DNA of 64,000 nucleotides from Lacticaseibacillus paracasei subsp. paracasei (GCF_000829035.1 NZ_AP012541.1:1798001-1862000), one strand, 5' to 3'; counted from the first letter of the stretch, positions 34,297-43,620 are shown. Numbers and translations are program-made. The notes: a model not told the origin generated them from the sequence alone.

Positions 34297-34509
34297 CTAG
34301 GCAATTTCATCGCTAATTGCTAATCGCTGACCTTGAAAAAAAATCACCATGCCTGACAACTTGCTTGCAGGCTAAACCACGGTCACTTTTTTGCCCACGA
34401 CTAAGCCCATTTCGGCAAGATGCCGCCGCAAAGCGCCACTGCCACCAACGCTCATCAGTAAGTAAGCGCCCGATTCCCGTACATCTATCAAGGCCTGCAT
34501 CGCGCTCAT
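34297..34509 (-). pseudogene. feoA-like gene interrupted by an in-frame TAG
   Basis: Reading from ATG 34509 gives a FeoA N-terminal half (LMSVGGSGALRRHLAEMGLVVGKKVTVV) of 45 residues, stopped by TAG at 34372-34374. Without that stop the same frame continues for 24 codons as PASKLSGMVIFFQG QRLAISDEIA (space added) to a natural TAG at 34297, exactly the missing C-terminal half of a FeoA domain. A single base change (for example CAG to TAG) explains it. It stands directly before the intact feoA. Confidence 0.82.
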
Positions 34510-34636
34510 CCCGCTTTCGTCACCAATTTTGTGCTACTGGTAGCATAGCATGTTTTCGCACGAGCAAGGAAAAAAATCAAACAAATGCTAATCTGACAGG
34601 CCACTTTTGCATACATGGCATTGCTCATAGGATTTG

Positions 34637-34679
34637 AAAAAGCGTCTGTGATCAGTCTCAAGTACTGCGCACAGACGCC
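34637..34679 (-). terminator. Terminator of the SGNH protein gene
   Basis: On the minus strand GGCGTCTGTG / CACAGACGC closes a 19-base loop and is followed by TTTTTC, about 20 bases behind the stop. Confidence 0.78.
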
Positions 34680-34699
34680 AATCGTGACTCCAATTGACT

Positions 34700-35452
34700 T
34701 TATTTAACTTTCGCCAAAACCGCTTTTGCAACGGTTGCGACATAATGCGTCTGGCCCTCTGTGGTCGGATGCGTTTTGTCCGCTACAAACCAATCATCAT
34801 GGCCTTCTGACGCCTTGTGCCAATCAACAATGTGCAGATTTTGATAACGATGACTCATTGAAACAAGATCGCGATTAACTTCATCTGTCCAAGTCGTATC
34901 TGCATGGACATTAATCCAATATACCTGCCGCTTGCTGCCAAGAGTATTCATAATTGACGCGAACTCAGCATCGGTAAATGTGCCATTGCTTCCCAAGCCG
35001 ATAATCACCGTGTCAGCAAGCTTGCCTGAAGCCGCTAATGATTTGAACAAATCCGGTGCTTCATAAATTTGTCGACTCACACCAGCATCAAAATAAATCT
35101 TCGGGAAAAGTTCCTTGTATAAATATTCGCTACCCAGCATGACCGAATCACCCACTGCTGTCACATCCAGTTGCTTGGCCGCTTGCACTTGATTAAAACT
35201 GAGGCCGTCAGCGGCAAAGTCTTTATAAACTGGATCTTTGGCCTTCTCAGAAGCTTGTGTTGCCTCCCGCATCTTTTTAGCCGAAGCTCGCGAGCGAACC
35301 GCTGCTTTAGAGCTTGAAGCAGAGGCGGCCGCCGCCTTTGCTTGTGCCTGTTGATGAACACCAAACCAAATACCGCCGCCCAATAACACAACGGCCAAGA
35401 TGGCAATACCCCAGATGAGTCCCTTTTTCGATTTTGTTTCCTGTCTATGCAT
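34700..35452 (-). CDS. Membrane-anchored SGNH-hydrolase domain protein (OatA C-domain-like)
   Basis: The start MHRQETK follows AAGGGG by 6 bases. The 250-residue protein has an N-terminal anchor (LIWGIAILAVVLLGGGIWFGV), an Ala/Ser/Lys-rich linker and an extracytoplasmic SGNH domain: GDSVMLGSEY (nucleophile Ser), GLGSNGTF (Asn block) and DKTHPTTEGQ (Asp/His block). The domain is the one joined to acyltransferase helices in peptidoglycan O-acetyltransferase OatA; here it stands alone, so it may be an acetyl transferase/esterase of the cell wall. It is the last host gene before the prophage. Confidence 0.85.
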   Translation of the reverse strand: MHRQETKSKKGLIWGIAILAVVLLGGGIWFGVHQQAQAKAAAASASSSKAAVRSRASAKKMREATQASEKAKDPVYKDFAADGLSFNQVQAAKQLDVTAVGDSVMLGSEYLYKELFPKIYFDAGVSRQIYEAPDLFKSLAASGKLADTVIIGLGSNGTFTDAEFASIMNTLGSKRQVYWINVHADTTWTDEVNRDLVSMSHRYQNLHIVDWHKASEGHDDWFVADKTHPTTEGQTHYVATVAKAVLAKVK

Positions 35453-35892
35453 GCCGCACCCCTTCAAACAATTAAGTTACCGTATGATGATATCATAGAA
35501 AGTAGCATGAGTGCGCGAGCGATAGATGTAAAGCGTGGTGGTTAGTTCAGTGCTTAACCGAAGAAATGTTGATGACAAACGTCTGTCACGAATCAGTTTT
35601 GACCTCTTCACGCTGAGTTAATGGCGGCATGTCGCTCGAATGAAGCTACACATTGAACAAAAAAATCCTTCCAGTTAATAACTGGAAGGACTAACGTGTT
35701 CAACGAGTGACGTTCCACGAAGAATCACTCATGAAAAGATGCCGGCTGCAGGCATTATAGTTTGCTATGCATCAGTGCCTGCACCCTTTTTGTCCCCTTT
35801 TTGTCCCCTTTTGCCGGCAAATCTAGAAGCATCCAGAAGTAAGTTATTAAATCGTGTTTCAACGGCTTTACAGTGACTGATGATTTAGAACA
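35453..35892. other. Host-prophage junction region
   Basis: About 440 bases without a supported gene. It contains a minus-strand terminator (35659-35690), a short inverted repeat GAGTGA/TCACTC, an 8-base inverted repeat TGCAGGCA / TGCCTGCA (35747-35783) and a tandem CTTTTTGTCCC motif (about 35785-35810). One attachment site must lie here because host genes end at 35452 and phage lysis genes begin at 35935. The core cannot be fixed without the other end. Confidence 0.55.
35659..35690 (-). terminator. Intrinsic terminator at the prophage edge
   Basis: On the minus strand TCCTTCCAGTTAT / TAACTGGAAGGA with almost no loop is followed by TTTTTTTG. Confidence 0.8.
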
Positions 35893-35934
35893 CAAAAATA
35901 AGCCTCCCGCCATTGCTGGTAGGAGGCATTTTTG
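35893..35934 (-). terminator. Terminator of the phage late operon
   Basis: On the minus strand GCCTCC(TACCAGCAATGGCG)GGAGGC is followed by TTATTTTTG, directly behind the endolysin stop codon. Confidence 0.85.
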
Positions 35935-37083
35935 CTACCTGATGTATAGACTTTCGCCAGGGTAGATCAGGCTGTAGATTGATTTCCCATTATTGGCTGC
36001 CAGTGTGTACATGCTAATACCGTACTTGCTGGCAATACTCCAGAAACTGTCACCAGAGCGGACAGTGTAGGACGTGTGGCTTACCGGTGAGGTGTATCCA
36101 GACGAACGCGAACCATAGCTCTCACCACCATTTACGCCCAAGGCAACATAATGATACCTGCCTGAATAGCTGAGGTACCGTGCCCAGACGTATGAACCGC
36201 GAATATACACATGATCATACACAAGGCTCTCACCCGGCACATAGCTGCCAACTGCCGTGTATCCTGTACCAGCACCAGTGCGGATGTTAACAGCCGTGGA
36301 AGGCTTGAAAACACCAGTTTGCGCATAGTCGGAATCGCTGGCTGCATTTAATTCTGCTGGCTGGCTTGGTGCCGTTGTTACATGTGTTGACGGGCTGAGT
36401 GTCTGATTCGCAGTAAAGAAATCATCATATAGCTGACTGACATCAAAATTACCATAGCTACCGGCGAATTGTTGATCACTCCGAAATTGCCAAGCATGAT
36501 GGCTCGTGTATCGATCACGACTCGTGTTATATGGATAATCAGCAATCCAGCCTTTATCAACAGACATTTTTGTACCAACCCAACTACCCATTGTATAGAT
36601 AGTTGACCGATACCCAGCTGCTTGAACAACCTCCATAAATGCCTTGTTGTTTGCGGTATTCGCTGCATAACTATTATTAGCTTGCTCGCTTGCCTCCACA
36701 TCGGTTGCTAGAACAGCTCCAATTGGAAGGCCTGCAGACTGAGCTGCGGCTACGGCAAATCGTGCTTCTGCACGTGCTCCCTCAACTGTGGTGTAACGGG
36801 CAAAGTGATAACCGTTAAGATAAAGTCCGGCTTGCTTCGCACTCGCCAAATTATACTTAGCTGTTGGGTCTACATAAGTAGTCCCCTCACTAACCTTTTG
36901 AACAACTGCCTTGACTCCGTAATGAACCAACATGTCATAGTAATTGTCATACGTCATCAATCCGTTGTTATTAGAAGTATCCACCATGTCGGTATTTGCC
37001 GCATTGACCTGCGATGGCAGGGCAAAAGAAATAGCCGCCAAGAAGGCGACTACCAAAGTGATTAGTTTAGTTTTAAATTTCAT
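35935..37083 (-). CDS. Endolysin: signal peptide, GH25 muramidase, SH3, LysM
   Basis: The start MKFKTKLIT has GAGGAGGG upstream. The 382-residue lysin begins with a Sec signal peptide (LITLVVAFLAAISFALPSQVNA), then a GH25 lysozyme domain (MVDTSNNNGLMTYDNY; LATDVEASEQ with the acidic pair; HHAWQF; about residues 32-210), an SH3-like domain (about 245-305, VNIRTGAGTGYTAVGS) and a C-terminal LysM (YTVRSGDSFWSIASKYGIS). It cleaves peptidoglycan glycan strands for lysis. Being secreted, it may need the holin only for activation, as in other Gram-positive phages with exported lysins. Confidence 0.92.
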   Translation of the reverse strand: MKFKTKLITLVVAFLAAISFALPSQVNAANTDMVDTSNNNGLMTYDNYYDMLVHYGVKAVVQKVSEGTTYVDPTAKYNLASAKQAGLYLNGYHFARYTTVEGARAEARFAVAAAQSAGLPIGAVLATDVEASEQANNSYAANTANNKAFMEVVQAAGYRSTIYTMGSWVGTKMSVDKGWIADYPYNTSRDRYTSHHAWQFRSDQQFAGSYGNFDVSQLYDDFFTANQTLSPSTHVTTAPSQPAELNAASDSDYAQTGVFKPSTAVNIRTGAGTGYTAVGSYVPGESLVYDHVYIRGSYVWARYLSYSGRYHYVALGVNGGESYGSRSSGYTSPVSHTSYTVRSGDSFWSIASKYGISMYTLAANNGKSIYSLIYPGESLYIR

Positions 37084-37093
37084 GGTGCCCTCC

Positions 37094-37540
37094 TTATTGC
37101 TGTGGAGCAACAGATTCTGGTGCCAGCTGAGCCTTAACTGCGTCTGCGGCCGCCTGAGCTGCGGCAGCTACCTTATCTTGATTAGATGCTTCCTGATCAA
37201 CTGTTTTTTGTGGATATGTTTCTGCTAGGCTGTCTTTCAAGTCCGCAAAAGCTTTCTCAACCGCGTTGGCAATTGTCTGCTCGTCTGTGCTGGTGAAGCC
37301 AAGCGATTTTAAGCCGTCTTTCACAGCTTGAATGGCAGTCGATTTCTTAACCGCACCGTCAATAGCCTGTGTCACACCGAGCTGTTCTGCCGCTGTTACC
37401 GCAGCATTTGCCAATGGGCCTAATACCTTTACCAAAGTGAGTGCTTGCTTGTTAGCCAGCAACTGTTTTGAGATCCAAGCCCCAATGATTGGGATTGCTG
37501 CTACTGCAAGTGATACCAAAAGTTCTGTCCAATTATTCAT
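37094..37540 (-). CDS. Phage holin, LLH family
   Basis: Three tandem ATGs follow AAGGAG; the third (37540) has the best spacing and gives 148 residues. One N-terminal membrane segment (LVSLAVAAIPIIGAWI) is followed by a long helical, Ala-rich cytoplasmic part, as in the phage LL-H holin family. It lies directly before the endolysin gene. It sets the time of lysis. Confidence 0.8.
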   Translation of the reverse strand: MNNWTELLVSLAVAAIPIIGAWISKQLLANKQALTLVKVLGPLANAAVTAAEQLGVTQAIDGAVKKSTAIQAVKDGLKSLGFTSTDEQTIANAVEKAFADLKDSLAETYPQKTVDQEASNQDKVAAAAQAAADAVKAQLAPESVAPQQ

Positions 37541-37823
37541 CATCATTATCTCCTTTAATGCCTACATGGTCTTCCAATCGAGTAATCCTAACCGAGTGAC
37601 TGCCAAGCTCGTCATCGTGTGTTTTCAGATGAGCATTCAAGTCTGCCAGCGATTGTTCGTGCAGTTTTAGCTGACGATTAATTGTCCCTGAAAGCACTTG
37701 AATATCAGAACGCAATGGATCTAAGGCAATCTTTTTGAACAGCCAGCTGCCCGCACTTACACCCACCCCTATGATTGATATGAACTCCGCCCAGTCACCA
37801 ATCGTGTATCCAAAAAATGTCAC
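37533..37823 (-). CDS. Small phage membrane protein near the holin
   Basis: The GTG at 37823 has GGAGGGAA 8 bases upstream and gives 96 residues. It has one hydrophobic N-terminal segment (FISIIGVGVSAGSWLF) and a coiled-coil-like tail (RSDIQVLSGTINRQLKLHEQSLADLNAHL). It overlaps the holin gene by a few bases. It could be a second holin or antiholin, but this is only suggested by place and topology. Confidence 0.65.
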   Translation of the reverse strand: MTFFGYTIGDWAEFISIIGVGVSAGSWLFKKIALDPLRSDIQVLSGTINRQLKLHEQSLADLNAHLKTHDDELGSHSVRITRLEDHVGIKGDNDDE

Positions 37824-37852
37824 TTTCTCACTTCCCTCCACAAATATAGCCG

Positions 37853-37996
37853 CTAGATTTTGCTGGCGACTTGCTTAACAAGCTCATCTACTTCTGCTTG
37901 GCTAATCCAGCCGACACTCACGAACAAGGCTAAATCATCCTTGCTGTAGATTCCTTGCTGATAGTAGCTGATAATTAATGGTTTATATGCGTTCAC
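37853..37996 (-). CDS. XkdX-like small phage protein
   Basis: A 47-residue frame begins at GTG 37996 with GGAGG upstream and overlaps the previous stop as GTGA. The sequence YYQQGIYSKDDLALFVSVGWISQAEVDEL is typical of XkdX-family proteins, which follow tail-fibre genes in many Gram-positive phages. Its function is unknown. Confidence 0.8.
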   Translation of the reverse strand: MNAYKPLIISYYQQGIYSKDDLALFVSVGWISQAEVDELVKQVASKI

Positions 37997-38322
37997 GATT
38001 TTGCCTCCTTGGTCAATGTTGCCACCTGCTTTATCAAAGCTGCGTTTGACATAGTTAGACTAGCAACCATCTTCATAGTTTCAGCATTTGCTAAGTCAGC
38101 TGCAGACGGATCAGGTTTAGGTCTGTCAGCGTCTGGGTCATAATCAGCATCAGGAACGACTTGACCGTCAACAATACTTGCATGGTTCTCATACAAGCCA
38201 ATGGCCTCATTAACTTCAATAACTTCGAATCCTTCATTGGTTGGCCCTACTGGTCTGTTTTCATCGGCATATGCCCAATTAAGCAGTCTATTATTGCTAT
38301 CCGTCCACACTTTTATTTTCAT
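37993..38322 (-). CDS. Phage protein of unknown function behind the tail fibre
   Basis: This 109-residue acidic protein has a beta-rich N terminus (MKIKVWTDSNNRLLNWAYADENRP) and a C-terminal helix (LANAETMKMVASLTMSNAALIKQVATL). It stands between the tail fibre and XkdX genes, where such small proteins of unknown role are common. The next gene's GTG overlaps its stop. Confidence 0.7.
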   Translation of the reverse strand: MKIKVWTDSNNRLLNWAYADENRPVGPTNEGFEVIEVNEAIGLYENHASIVDGQVVPDADYDPDADRPKPDPSAADLANAETMKMVASLTMSNAALIKQVATLTKEAKS

Positions 38323-38337
38323 AATGTCATCTCCCAG

Positions 38338-41300
38338 TTACGCAAAAAATGAATCCCCCGTTGGATAATCGTCTTTTGTTATATAAGAAACAGATCCCCC
38401 ATAACTGCCAGAGGCTTTGGAAATGTTGCTATACCAGCCGACCGTTCCTCCGCTTGGCGTGCTTGAATACATAGCTGTAGATTGTCCGGGATCTGAAAAG
38501 CTCAAGCAGCTTGCAACAATTTTGTTTGTCAAAAGAGGTGTATAACCGGGTCTAATATCTGCGAGCCTCAAATAATTGTACTGATTAGCTATTGTGTGAA
38601 TTTGAAAGTTGACGGTCACCAAATTTCCACGTCGCGTGTAGTAAATATATGCGTAATCAATATCAATGTTTCTTAGCGCGGTTGTATTGACGTAGAAAAA
38701 TGTCACGTTGTCTGCCGAAGTGAATTTAGATTGGATATATTTTTTTGTGGCTGCATTTTCAGCGCTAATTAATGTTGAAAGATTGAGCTTGCCGCCTTGA
38801 AGGTTAGCGTATTGGGTATCTCCGGCATTGTCAGGTGTTCGTTCCCGACTGATAAATCCTGATGGTCCTAAGTCGCTAATCAGCGTGTGTCCGTCTGCTT
38901 TTCCTTGATCATTTTCAAGGTTGCCTGTGATATTCACGTGACCATATTGCATACTGGTGTTGCCACTGCTAAACTTTCCTAAATTGGCATCACTAAGAGC
39001 AGTGTGATTGAATGGTGCATTAATGTCAGGAGAATTAATGATTGCACTGTCAACCTCAATTGCAACAAGTTTTTCAATATTTAGAACCGCTTGCTGGATA
39101 CTTTGGTCAATCCAAGTTGATCCATTGTAATACTGTAATGCTGTGGCATCGTTGAGTGTTGTGCCATGCCACCATAGGTCGCCTTTCTTGGGACTAGCAG
39201 GCGTGCCAAGTTGAATGTAAGTGTATGGCACATCCTTGCTTCCAGGAATACCTTGAGGGCCTTGAGGTCCCTGTGGCCCTTGAGGACCTCGCGGACCAGT
39301 ATCACCCTTCTGTCCAGTTTGGCCAGTCTCACCAATCTTGCCCACTGAGTATCCTGCTTCTGTAGTGCCGTCGGTGTACGCCCATGTGTACTTAGTCCAA
39401 ACATAATAGCCGGGTGAAGCTGCAGGAATCGTTGTTGTCCAGCCAGTTGTTGGAGCTACTGTACCGCTGGTATTTGATGCGTATTGGATAAGCGTTGATT
39501 TGATGCCTACGCCATCCTTACCCGGTTTACCGTCGGTACCACTATCACCTTGTGGTCCCTGTGGTCCTTGCACTAGTTGCCAACTATAAACAGCCGGATT
39601 AGTGCTGTCAGCTTGTGTGAAGTCTGTGTAACTACCGATGTATTTTCTAGAACCCGGAGTGTCCAATGAGAAATTTGTTCTACCATCACTACTGTCAGCA
39701 TAGGCAATATGGAAGTACGATGTTTTGCCATCTGCACCCGGTTTCCCCGGCACCCCATCTTTACCATTCGCGCCATCTGCACCTTTAATCAGTGACCAGC
39801 TATAGTTGCTTGGATTGGTGCTATCGTCAGATACGAAGTCGCTGTAGAAACCAATGTACTTACGGTTAGGATCAGTGGTTGAAAAGTCGGTCTTCCCATC
39901 TTGACTATTTGCATAAGCAAAGTGAGCATAGGCAGTACGACCATCAGCACCCGGTTTCCCTGGCAAACCTTGATCACCTTTGGGCCCCACATCACCGTCT
40001 GCGCCTTTAAAAAGCGCCCAATTGTAATCAGCCGGATGGGTGCTGTCTGCCTTTGTGAAGTCACTGTACGTGCCAATGTACTTTTTGCCATCGCCACCGG
40101 ATACCGTGAACCCGCTTTGGCCGCTTACATCATTCGCCCAAGCAGTGTGAAAATAGCTTGTACGGCCATCAGCGCCTTTTGCACCGGGAACACCATCAGC
40201 ACCATCTTTGCCCTGAATCAATGCCCACTTGCCAGCATAATCTGCCGGATTGTCACTTGGAACGGATGACTTGGCATTGGGAACAATCGCCATGTACTTC
40301 TTTCCGGCTGGTAGTGCTGACATGTTAGTGCCTTTATCGTCATCGGCGTAACGAATCCATGGATAAAACTGAATGGCCTTGGGAATATTTTCAATCTTAA
40401 CTGCCATATCTTTGAGTGCAGAGTACAAGTTAGGCTGCTCATTTGCGTAATCCCCTAAAGTGAGCTTGGTATAATGACCAGCGCGGCTGCGTTCAACCGA
40501 CAGCACTTTCGCGGAAAGAAATAGATTCTGGTTCTCGTCAACAATGTGTACCGTTTGATTCAATGGCACATAGGGCGCATTTGCCAAATCAACTTCATAG
40601 TTGACATTTGGGTGGTTATACTTCTTCAAGTCTGCCAAAGCCGCTTGCAAAAGTGCTGCCTGCGAGTTTGAATCAAACGTTTTAACCCGATTCCAGTCAG
40701 AATGTGTTGGGTTAGGGTTGCTGTTGCTTAACAAACGTGAATATTTCTGTACGGCAATGGTATCGTGCAAGAATCCGTACTGATCAAGCACAAACTGTCC
40801 GGTTGGATCAGTCCAACTATACCCAATCAAATTAATTGGATCGTTTGAACCGTCAGGTGTAGCACCATAGGCCTTCACCGATGTTTCCATGTCGTAGATA
40901 TCAACTGTCTTTACAATATTGTTGATGTCTTTGTTCATCTCAAAGGAAATTAAACTGTCGGAAGCGTCCTCGTGTCTGATATTGATAACACGTTTTACGG
41001 CAGTCGTACCTACAAAAACAAAGCCAAAGCTAAGCACTGCATCAAAATCTTTTGCGACTGATTTAATGCGGCTAAGTGAAGTGTCTTCATCTGTCCATGT
41101 AAGTGTTCTGACGTCTGTAGGAAATTCATTAATACCGATCTCCCAGCCAGAATCATTTGTAAACATGAGGATGTAATCAGCAATAGTATGGGCTTTGTCA
41201 GCTTTATAGGCACCCACCACCTCATTCATCAAATCGTTACCCGCATCCGTGCAAACGACTGTATGAATATGTGCTAATGCATCATGAGTAACACTGGCAA

Positions 41301-41541
41301 TGACCATTTGATGTCCATTGCCTTCCTCATCTTGATATAAGACAAAGTTGTTTTCAGCCGCCATTTCATCAATAGCTTGCTCTTGCTCAGTTTTAAATGG
41401 TATTGTCAAGGTTAAGGCAATGGCAGGCCTGTCATCAGTTGTTTTAACTTCACTATCCGCGCTAACAAGCCATTCGCCTTTGCCATTAGTCCTTGCAACG
41501 CCCATGACGTTGAATTTGCGGTCTGAGAAATAGTATTCCAT
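38338..41541 (-). CDS. Tail-associated protein/fibre with collagen-like repeats
   Basis: The 1067-residue protein has an N-terminal phage tail endopeptidase/Tal-type domain (about 1-390) joined to collagen-like Gly-X-Y segments (about 445-770) that alternate with three related modules of roughly 75 residues (ending KYIG-x-Y-x-DF-x-x-x-DST-x-P-x-x-Y-x-W). A baseplate-type C terminus follows (about 780-1067), with NSPDINAPFNHTAL and a beta-rich receptor-binding-like end. It forms the tail tip and probably contacts the host wall. It is directly adjacent to the Dit gene. Confidence 0.82.
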   Translation of the reverse strand: MEYYFSDRKFNVMGVARTNGKGEWLVSADSEVKTTDDRPAIALTLTIPFKTEQEQAIDEMAAENNFVLYQDEEGNGHQMVIASVTHDALAHIHTVVCTDAGNDLMNEVVGAYKADKAHTIADYILMFTNDSGWEIGINEFPTDVRTLTWTDEDTSLSRIKSVAKDFDAVLSFGFVFVGTTAVKRVINIRHEDASDSLISFEMNKDINNIVKTVDIYDMETSVKAYGATPDGSNDPINLIGYSWTDPTGQFVLDQYGFLHDTIAVQKYSRLLSNSNPNPTHSDWNRVKTFDSNSQAALLQAALADLKKYNHPNVNYEVDLANAPYVPLNQTVHIVDENQNLFLSAKVLSVERSRAGHYTKLTLGDYANEQPNLYSALKDMAVKIENIPKAIQFYPWIRYADDDKGTNMSALPAGKKYMAIVPNAKSSVPSDNPADYAGKWALIQGKDGADGVPGAKGADGRTSYFHTAWANDVSGQSGFTVSGGDGKKYIGTYSDFTKADSTHPADYNWALFKGADGDVGPKGDQGLPGKPGADGRTAYAHFAYANSQDGKTDFSTTDPNRKYIGFYSDFVSDDSTNPSNYSWSLIKGADGANGKDGVPGKPGADGKTSYFHIAYADSSDGRTNFSLDTPGSRKYIGSYTDFTQADSTNPAVYSWQLVQGPQGPQGDSGTDGKPGKDGVGIKSTLIQYASNTSGTVAPTTGWTTTIPAASPGYYVWTKYTWAYTDGTTEAGYSVGKIGETGQTGQKGDTGPRGPQGPQGPQGPQGIPGSKDVPYTYIQLGTPASPKKGDLWWHGTTLNDATALQYYNGSTWIDQSIQQAVLNIEKLVAIEVDSAIINSPDINAPFNHTALSDANLGKFSSGNTSMQYGHVNITGNLENDQGKADGHTLISDLGPSGFISRERTPDNAGDTQYANLQGGKLNLSTLISAENAATKKYIQSKFTSADNVTFFYVNTTALRNIDIDYAYIYYTRRGNLVTVNFQIHTIANQYNYLRLADIRPGYTPLLTNKIVASCLSFSDPGQSTAMYSSTPSGGTVGWYSNISKASGSYGGSVSYITKDDYPTGDSFFA

Positions 41542-43620
41542 TTACAGCCACGCCTCCTTCAAATTAACTTCACATGCAAACGGTTTTGCCCATGATGATG
41601 GCATGAGCTGAATGGTAGTGTCACCAGGTGGCAAAAGAAACTTGTCCCACTGGTTGCCTAATGTATGCAAGGTGCGATCCTCGCTGCCATTGAAATAAGT
41701 TTTGGTACTAGCCACATCAATTGTAATTACATCGTCATTGCTGAAACGATTCTTAATATCTGTATACCAATTGACGTTCTGCCATTTAACGGTAGACGCA
41801 ATTAGATACATAGTCGATTCGCCCCATGTCTTGTCACGCATGAACCATGTTGAGAATTGCTTAGTCTCAACATTGGCAGCATCCGCAAAGGTAAACTGGC
41901 GGTTAATAGTCGTCTCTCTCCCTCTATTGCCAACCCATGGTGACACTCGGAAAACAACTGAATTACCAAATTTCTGCAATTCCAACTGAATGAACTTGTC
42001 ATTAGTGAAAATATTGCGATCCAACTGTTCATTGACAACTAGCTGGTCTTTGTAGTAACACATCCACCATATTTGGTCAGACAGTGCACTATTGTCTTTC
42101 AGTATCATCTGAAAGATTGGCTTGCCGTCACTTTCTAAGGTTGTTTCGAGTGCACCTACCTTTGCTACCCCAGTTTGAAAACGTGTCATAACATCCCACG
42201 TGAGATTGCTCTTGAAGTTACCGTTATGTGTCTGAGCAAGGTTGTGTTTGATTGAAGGCCCATTCCAATACTTGTGGTCGCCAGTAATGCTGGGCCAATT
42301 AGGCTCAACCTTCCAGCCATCATAGCTGTCCTGTGTCCAAATCGCATTGCCAATCTGTTCATTCGGCGTAGCTGGATTGTCTCCCCAGTAAAGATTATTG
42401 GAAGCTGCTTGATTATCCATATGCGAGCCTTGAACGGCTGCCAAATTCAAGGCCACTTCACTTTCTTCGCTGGTATAGCCATCAATTTCTTCAGGGTTGC
42501 CAAACTGAAGCGCGCCACCCTGACTATTGGCAAATCCTAGAAATCCATTATCAGCGTGCATAGTTGCCGTAATAACTGGCTCGACAGGATAGGTGCCGCC
42601 ATTGTGCACCGTGATGGTGTCGGTATAATATTCAGGATCAGCTGGGTTAGGCGACCAAGGAGAAGCAATTGGCTCTTTTCCTAATTTGATATTATCAATA
42701 CAAATCCAGCCCGGACTTGCTGATGTTTTAACAAAACCAAATCGCAAAGCGGTTACAGTAACGTCTTTATCCGCTGTCCACGTTTTTACAAAACGATGCC
42801 ACGTTGTTCGACCTCCAGAAGTTTCCCGTTGGTCATGGCCCATTGACAGACCCCCAATTGGGGAATAATCACTCATCAGCAAATAGTCTGACGCTTGTCC
42901 AGTAGCTGACCATGCGCTTGCATAGTAGTAGCTGTATGTCCATGTTTCTCCTGCTTTAATGGCAACTGGTTCAGCCAATTGATATTGTACATATTGATCT
43001 GGATCGACTGATGAATCTTTGCTGAAGTTTCCAACTTCAAGCATAAATTTACCCATTGGTTGTGGAAATGTTCCATCAGGTCCCGCATTTACGGAGAAAA
43101 TCCTATCCTTCATTTTTATGTCACCCCACGCAAAGTTTGCTGGGGTTTTCCCAGATTCAAAGCCAGAATCTGTCAGCACGTTAACTGGCACGTCCTTGTA
43201 TGGCGTGTTGTCAGCCGTCTGCGTGGCTACAGAGTGCGCAATGCCACCATCGGGACAGACGAAGCTGATTGAGATTGTCCCTGATCGGAAACCTTCGGTG
43301 AAGGTAGGCTGACTATCTACGATGGCAAGATAATATTTATCCGGTTCATCCCCAAAGATTAGTTGCTGTGGTTCGTCCGCATCAATAGCAGCGGCCAAGG
43401 AACGCCTTAGTGGTACCAAATCGTCATTCATAACGATCCCAGTTACCAAAATCGTCTTGACGTCCCGTGACATGTATTGCAACATCTGACCATCGCTAAT
43501 CCCGACCTTTTGCATTGTGTTGACGTGATTAGTTCCTACATCACGTTCGACCATCTGTACATACATATACTTGCTAATATCTACTCCAGCGTATGTGATG
43601 GTCACGCCTGCTTGTTTCAA
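41542..43620 (-). CDS. Distal tail protein (Dit), enlarged form
   Basis: The N terminus (about 1-130; VTITYAGVDISKYMYVQMVERDVG, GIVMNDDLVPLRRSLAAAI read as parts) and the C-terminal part (DVASTKTYFNGSEDRTLHTLGNQWDKFLLPPGDTTIQL, read as parts) are those of siphovirus Dit proteins, which form the hexameric hub at the tail end. Classical Dits have about 250 residues; here 692, with a large insert that looks beta-rich with many aromatic residues. Such 'evolved' Dits in L. casei phages carry carbohydrate-binding modules. Binding to host saccharide is inference. Confidence 0.83.
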   Translation of the reverse strand: MKQAGVTITYAGVDISKYMYVQMVERDVGTNHVNTMQKVGISDGQMLQYMSRDVKTILVTGIVMNDDLVPLRRSLAAAIDADEPQQLIFGDEPDKYYLAIVDSQPTFTEGFRSGTISISFVCPDGGIAHSVATQTADNTPYKDVPVNVLTDSGFESGKTPANFAWGDIKMKDRIFSVNAGPDGTFPQPMGKFMLEVGNFSKDSSVDPDQYVQYQLAEPVAIKAGETWTYSYYYASAWSATGQASDYLLMSDYSPIGGLSMGHDQRETSGGRTTWHRFVKTWTADKDVTVTALRFGFVKTSASPGWICIDNIKLGKEPIASPWSPNPADPEYYTDTITVHNGGTYPVEPVITATMHADNGFLGFANSQGGALQFGNPEEIDGYTSEESEVALNLAAVQGSHMDNQAASNNLYWGDNPATPNEQIGNAIWTQDSYDGWKVEPNWPSITGDHKYWNGPSIKHNLAQTHNGNFKSNLTWDVMTRFQTGVAKVGALETTLESDGKPIFQMILKDNSALSDQIWWMCYYKDQLVVNEQLDRNIFTNDKFIQLELQKFGNSVVFRVSPWVGNRGRETTINRQFTFADAANVETKQFSTWFMRDKTWGESTMYLIASTVKWQNVNWYTDIKNRFSNDDVITIDVASTKTYFNGSEDRTLHTLGNQWDKFLLPPGDTTIQLMPSSWAKPFACEVNLKEAWL

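Noticed and set aside
35785..35812. Tandem CTTTTTGTCCC motif as the attachment core itself
   Set aside because: It is only a short tandem repeat; without the far end of the prophage no core can be assigned.
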